Part shown: positions 58,755 to 64,000 of the stretch, in pieces
Layout: each line of letters opens with the position of its first letter
How positions within the stretch are numbered: position 1 is the stretch's first letter
Source: Alentia gelatinosa
Lineage: Eukaryota > Annelida > Polychaeta > Phyllodocida > Polynoidae
Length of the DNA stretch: 64,000 nt
Assembly: GCA_950022655.1 (NCBI GenBank)
Contig: OX465584.1
Location: 56,533,789 to 56,597,788, forward strand
Direction of reading: 5' to 3'
Translations under genes and position numbers: made by a program
Notes under the pieces: model-generated
Databases searched by the model: none
What the model saw: the letters and a program-made list of their open reading frames with translations, nothing else
What the model was told of the DNA's origin: nothing

Positions 58755-60900
58755 TTGGTTGTCGTACAGGGAAGCCACATCCACTCTCCATACATAGACA
58801 GATCACTCTCACATCACATTCTCAGTTCTAACCCCCACTCCAACACACCTACACGGCCCTACGATGTGTTTAATACCACCACAGCACCACACCACACCAG
58901 AACCCTATCTCCGTGATCCGAAATGTCACCAGAACACAGGCAAGCCCCTTTCTAAAGGACCACCCTTGTGTCACTCCATCACCCCACCACCTACCTCACT
59001 GACCTCTCCCCCCTCCACACACCACTCCAGCACAACACGCAATCTCACCCCTGCTGACACCAACAGGGGGCCATGTTCATCTCCAAATCGATCCCTCTCG
59101 GCTTCTGGCTTGTTTTGGCCACTCAGCCCCCGTATAAAGTTTTTGGTGGAGGTGCATTTCAAAAATTAATTTCCCCGCTGGCGGTGGTAAAACTCGGGGG
59201 TGGTGGTGTCATGCTCATCGACTCGGTCAATAATGAGAAAAACGCAGGCTGAGTCGGGCTTTATTGGCGGGGCGGAGAGTTCAAAGCAGTGTTCAGCATG
59301 AAGCCACCCTGCTAAACACAGCACTGGAGAACCTTGTTAAAAACATATAACACCTCGCCACCCCCGCGTACGGGTGGGTGGGTGGGTGGGGGTAGTTACA
59401 GTGCTACAAGTAAGGTCAGCGCAGAAAGGGATGGAAGCCATGTCTGAAGCCATGTCTGAAGCCATAGACCCTCCAGATGTTACTAAACTACCTATTATCG
59501 CCCCCGGTAAGTAAAGGTTCCGCTCCCGACTGGCTGGTCATACCATGACTGCATGAACTACAGTTTTCCTATTCATAATTGGAGAAACGGAATATAACTT
59601 CGGATTTACATGTTGAAATATAGCTGAAATTTCCATTTCCGGCATCGGATCTCCAATTTGAAGATTTATGAAAACCATCAAACTGCAATAATTGTCGGTT
59701 GCAGCTCAAGGGTCTATCACCATACAATGCCGGCAACCAGCAAATACTGGATCCTGTAAACAGACTGAATCATGGGATACCTCAATAGGGTCTATCAAAG
59801 AAGCCACCTGGAAAAGATAGATGTAGTTCTGATGCCACTTCTGAGACTTTTTAATGTCGGGAGAGGCAGGTTGAGGCCGGGGGTGGCAGCGGGTTAGGGA
59901 TGTGTTCTGGGAGTGTGGTTAGCGGCGGGCGGCGGGTGGGGAGGTGGCATTGATGTCTTGATCCTGTGGGTGGTCATAAGAACAGACCAGCAGATGGTCA
60001 CTGCTGAAGTTTGAATCCCTGAGCCGTTAAAACAGCGGCAACCAGCGCCACCGGAAGCAGACTGGTCAGCGTCCTGTAAACCTGTTCCCGGCTGGTCCTA
60101 ATATGTGCGATAATCCCACACATGTTGGGTACCAGCGAGAATCTGTATGGATTTAGTAGTTTCACGATAAGTACCAGCTCAATTCCTCCCTCACCATTGC
60201 TGATTTCCTTGAACTAATAATTTCAAATGGACTACTTTCTGTGGTTATATACCATAATGTAGATTTTGTAGTGATTATTTTGGGTGCATTTCTCTTTCTT
60301 ACACACTAACCCCATCACCAATCCTCCTCCCCCTGCCCTCACCCACACACACAAACCCACCATCTTCCTACATCGTCTTTCCTGCCTTTCCCACCAATCC
60401 GTTTGATATTGACTTGGGAGAAAGCCCCACGCCTTAAGGGACCAGAGTAGAGGTAGGGGTGAGGGGCGGGGGGTAGAGAGTAGGGGGATGTCAGGATCAG
60501 TTCCCCCACACTTACCTCCCTCCCTCCCTCCCTCCCTCCCACCCACTCACCCCCATGAAATGTTCCCTTCATGAGTCTCTACCACAGCCCACAGCGCTGA
60601 GACATTGATCCAAACATTAGAGTTCAGGATCCTGTCCCCACACCCTCCCCTCCTGGTCTCAACACCCTCCCATCCTCTTACCCCTCCACACACACCCCTC
60701 CCCCTCCTCCTCCCCTCGTTTCCCCGATCCCCAGACCGCCATATTGAGTTCCGTCGCTTTGCATCCTACTCTTAATGTAAATGTCAGGTCGCGAAGAACA
60801 AGTTTTGACGATATTCACCCCCCACCTCTCCACCCACCACCCACCCACCCCACACACACATACCCCTCCAGTTTCCATCCGTCCCTTCACCAGGCCCCGT
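58755..60900. other. gene-free region
   Basis: C-rich (CCA/CCAC) tracts, a duplicated GAAGCCATGTCTGAAGCCAT near 59436-59465, and a (TCCC)n run at 60518-60541. No exon recognised. Confidence 0.5.
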
Positions 60901-60909
60901 GACCCTCAC

Positions 60910-61800
60910 CTCCGGGCACGCGCATGCGCCGTGGAGGCCCCTGAGCGCCCCCGTGTAATGGTCAGCGGAATCACAATGTACATTAAGTAAGCGGTCATTC
61001 ATTAGAACAAAGGGCGGGCCGGTGGTCCCGACGGACGGCGGCGGCGGGCTGACGGCGGGCGGCCGGCGGGCGGGGCGGCCCCTCGGTGTACATATATGAA
61101 TACGGGCAGGTAGCCGCGGCCCGTCACAGTCACCGGATCAAAGGCGGCGCGCTGACATTAGCCCGCCTATCGCCTCAGAGATGCTTTGTCTGTCGGGTGC
61201 CGTTTTGGAGCCCCGTGCGCTGCTATCGCCGGTCCGCCGACCCTCGCCGATGGCTTTTGTAAGCGCCCCCCTCGCCCCCCTCCCCCTGACATCTCCGGGC
61301 CCCGCCGACCTTCGATATCCGACTTCCTGGCGCCTGAGACGGACGCCGCGGGCGGTCACAGTGCTGCCCTCTAGCGGAGACACGCCGGCCGACCTGCCCC
61401 GCAATGCCGACCTTTTGACAGCGACGCTACTGACGCTAGCGTCGCTACCCACGCGGCCCGCCCTCCTTTTTAGCCACGTCGCGGGCACCGAAAGTGAGTC
61501 ATATCGTCGCTTACTTCCGGTTCCGCTTGCACAGCGCCCTGACCGCCGTGGAGAGAGGGAGGAACCAGCGACACCACTTCCGGTGCGTCCCTCGGTGCCT
61601 CGTGAAAAGCGTTGACTACACACGACGGTAGGTGGCACTGTGTAGGAGAAAATGCCGCCTTTGCGACGAGATCTCGCGATATTCAGGTCGCTACCGTGTG
61701 ATCTCCGTCCCCACTTCCGGTGCGTCGGTGGGCGGCTTCGCGGAAGAACCCGGGAGGCTCTAGCTGCCCCCTGGTGGCACACAACAAAAGCAGCTCTCCA
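60910..61800. promoter_or_regulatory. CpG island with NRF1, ETS, BANP and CTCF-like sites
   Basis: GCGCATGCGC at 60919-60928 (NRF1), ACTTCCGG at about 61511, 61577 and 61712 (ETS), GAGATCTCGCG at 61668-61678 (shared with 27188-27198), and two strong CTCF-like sites at 61364-61377 and 61765-61780 (both minus). The set is typical of a housekeeping-type promoter. The long minus-strand frame (214 codons) is Arg/Ser/Gly-rich without family resemblance and is attributed to composition. Confidence 0.5.
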
Positions 61801-62135
61801 CTTTAATATGGCCTCTTCCTAGGAGTTCTCATTCTGGTACAAAGAGGGCGCTCCTAGCCACCACCATCCCCCTTCCGCTGCTCCTGGTACCCCGTCACCT
61901 TCACACCATCTTACTCCCACCGACTATTGCTCTGTCGTCGGGCCGAGGAATTGCAATAAATGCCTCCCGCTAACAAAAACAATGATCTTTTCTTTGCCAT
62001 GTACACAACCAGCAGATCGCCGGAGGCGGAAATCAGGCACCGAGTCTGCGCAATAGCGTCGCGGGAGGATATGAAGCTAATAAAGCCGCGCAGGAGTGAT
62101 ACCTCAAAGCAAGGTTTCCCGCCTTTCAAGAGCGA

Positions 62136-62163
62136 GCAGACGACATTCAACTAAGCAGACGAC
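62136..62163 (+). promoter_or_regulatory. paired GCAGACGAC words, 19 bp apart
   Basis: Two same-strand copies at 62136-62144 and 62155-62163, in AGCAGACGACATT and AGCAGACGACAAT contexts. The only direct pair of this word. Confidence 0.4.
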
Positions 62164-62169
62164 AATTCG

Positions 62170-63600
62170 CAACCTCCTTTCCCTCACACAAATAAGCGTC
62201 TCACCTGCAGGTGTCTTCAATTGGCTTTATTTCCAACAGTCCTCCAATCAAATAAAACTCCCATCTGGCTCCCCAAGATATTGTTCCTTTTAGTGCCACT
62301 TTAGGCAAAGGAAAAGAGAGGTTTGGTGTTAATGGGTCTCCATTTTTATACCCCATCTCTCTTTCTTCTCCAACCTCATTCTCTCAAATTACATCTTTCC
62401 TCATTTGATTACCATAGTACATATTTCTTTTGTTGTGAGTGACAAGTTTTGAGTCATCCCAATTATAAGAGGGTCGACCTCGCCATCACTTAATACCACT
62501 CACTCAGACCCTGTTGATCTCTCCCCCTCCATCCCCCAATCCTCCTCTCCCACCACCTTTTGTAGCAGCTGTCGCCTCAGGCAGAGAATTGGCGCAGGAG
62601 GCTGTAGTGCCTTCAACCTCCTTATCTCCCCTTTACACCTCCAGAACCCTTCCTCAATGCTCTAAGCGCCTCCCAGAAACACGTCCTCCAAATATTAATA
62701 TATTTTTTTTCTCTTCAAATATCTAGTCCATTGATGATTATATATACATATATATTGGGTGTAATTTTCGAAATAGGTGATTTAATCATCCCGTTTTAGA
62801 ATAATAAGAATTGGAGAGGGAGGATTTCATTCAGGGGATGTGTGTATGCGGATCATGTAGGGGATGTATGGTAAGGGTTAAGATGCCCATATCCCTTCCG
62901 CGCGGGGGCACATTACTTCCCACAATAGGGCGCGCTACATTATCACAGGCGCGGCAATGGCATAACCCCTATTTGTTGGCGAGCCCTGTGTCAATACCCG
63001 GCGCCGGGGCGCGGCTGATCCGCGGCCCCGGGAGCCTCCCCCACTCAACGCCGGCGACGGGGGTCGGAGCAGCTCGCAGCGACTCGGGCCACCTCTCATC
63101 GACTCACAGCAGGCGTAGCAGGGACAGCAGGGCCCGGGCTCAACAACTGAAATCATTTTAATGATAAAGCCCACTGGAGGAGGGGAGGGGGGGGGGAGAG
63201 GGAGTGAGTGGGTGTGAGTGCTGGTGAACCCTGCTAGACAGCCACCTCCTCTGGTTTGTCTCAGCGGGTGACAACATGCTCACGCCAGGTGTAAGGGTCT
63301 AATAGGGGTCCGCATTGTCCACCACAGGGCCCTGCCCTCCAGTCACCCTGGAGAAGAATTACCGCTGTGTCCCTCGCCTTTTTTCACAGTGATTATTTTA
63401 TTTGGCTTTCACCCCCATTATAACGTGGCCCGGTACGGTGGCCCGGCCGGGGATCTGCCCAATACAACGGCGTTTAACGGGACGGGCCCCGGCGACTGGA
63501 GTTTTAATTTGCCGGGGCGAGGAGGAGGGACTGCGGGAGCAACTCATGGCCAGGTCAGCGAGCTGCTCGTTGGAGCTGTTCCTGTGTTAATATTCACATA
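62170..63600. other. gene-free region at the right end
   Basis: C/T-rich and CpG-rich (62880-63150) patches and GAGCWGCTC words at 63067-63075 and 63560-63568. No exon recognised. Confidence 0.45.
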
Positions 63601-63601
63601 T

Positions 63602-64000
63602 ACAAAGTGTCCATAGAAAACACATAGGGAGTGTGTATCACCATACCCAGAGAATACAGATATATCCACCTAACACAAAGTGTCCATAGAAAACACATAG
63701 GGGGCGTGTATCACCATACCCAGAGAATACAGATATACCCACCTAGCACAAAGTGTCCATAGAAAACACATAGGGGGCGTGTATCACCATACCCAGAGAA
63801 TACAGATATACCCACCTAGCACAAAGTGTCCATAGAAAACACATAGGGGGCGTGTATCACCATACCCAAAGAATACAGATATATCCACCTAACACAAAAT
63901 GTCTATAGAAAACACATAGGGGCGTGTATCACCATACCCAGAGAATACAGATATACCCACCTAATACAAAGTGTCCATAGAAAACACATAGGGAGTGTGT
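63602..64000. repeat. 73-bp satellite, ~5.5 units, continues past the window
   Basis: Unit ACAAAGTGTCCATAGAAAAC, ACATAGGGGGCGTGTATCAC, CATACCCAGAGAATACAGAT, ATACCCACCTAGC. Units differ at a few positions (AGTGTG/GCGTGT, CCTAACAC/CCTAGCAC). Cut by the window edge. Confidence 0.97.

Noticed and set aside
61138..61782. 214-codon minus-strand frame
   Set aside because: It lies in a CpG island, is Arg/Ser/Gly-rich, overlaps a comparable plus-strand frame, and shows no motif of any family I know.

Overview
This is animal (metazoan) nuclear DNA. It carries one recognisable gene, a SoxD-family (Sox5/6/13) HMG-box transcription factor on the minus strand at 10.1-19.4 kb. Seven GT-AG introns join eight exons with matching phases into about 573 codons and a stop. 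A mollusc or related lophotrochozoan is the best guess. The reasons are intron-rich structure, many CpG-rich islands, abundant MITE-like repeats and satellites, and a dispersed repeat beginning GTTTGATTTAA-CGTCC (10.66 and 58.44 kb) of a kind I associate with mollusc genomes. The species cannot be fixed from sequence alone.

Layout. 0-8.9 kb: gene-free DNA with a (CT)-rich minisatellite (1.78-3.55 kb) and scattered repeats. 8.9-10.1 kb: probable SoxD 3' UTR. 10.1-19.4 kb: SoxD exons, with introns holding three copies of one MITE family, a second repeat family, and an intronic CpG island (14.7-15.7 kb) just upstream of the HMG-box exons. 19.6-64 kb: no convincing coding exon. This stretch alternates CpG-rich islands (19.6-20.0, 25.6-27.9, 34.7-35.1, 37.9-38.2, 40.9-41.1, 51.3-51.7, 56.5-57.2, 60.9-61.8, 62.9-63.1 kb) with AT-rich DNA and tandem arrays (50-bp and 36-bp units at 23.7-24.2, a 59-bp satellite at 33.4-34.7, ~120-bp units at 42.4-43.6, 34-bp hairpin units at 53.8-54.1, 73-bp units from 63.6 kb to the edge). 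The first visible SoxD exon starts at a splice acceptor, so this stretch is probably SoxD 5' intron and upstream regulatory DNA. The coiled-coil exons expected of SoxD are not in the window.

The least expected signals are two short words that recur far above chance. AGCAGACGACWWT has 12 exact copies of its GCAGACGAC core, all between 15 and 62.2 kb. GAGCWGCTC has 21 exact copies, several spaced exactly 10 bp apart. Neither matches a motif I can name, and both look like binding sites for sequence-specific factors. Other points of interest are a satellite whose unit resembles the terminus of a neighbouring transposon, a MITE nested in a tandem array with an exact TAA target-site duplication, and an intronic CpG island that could drive a short SoxD form.
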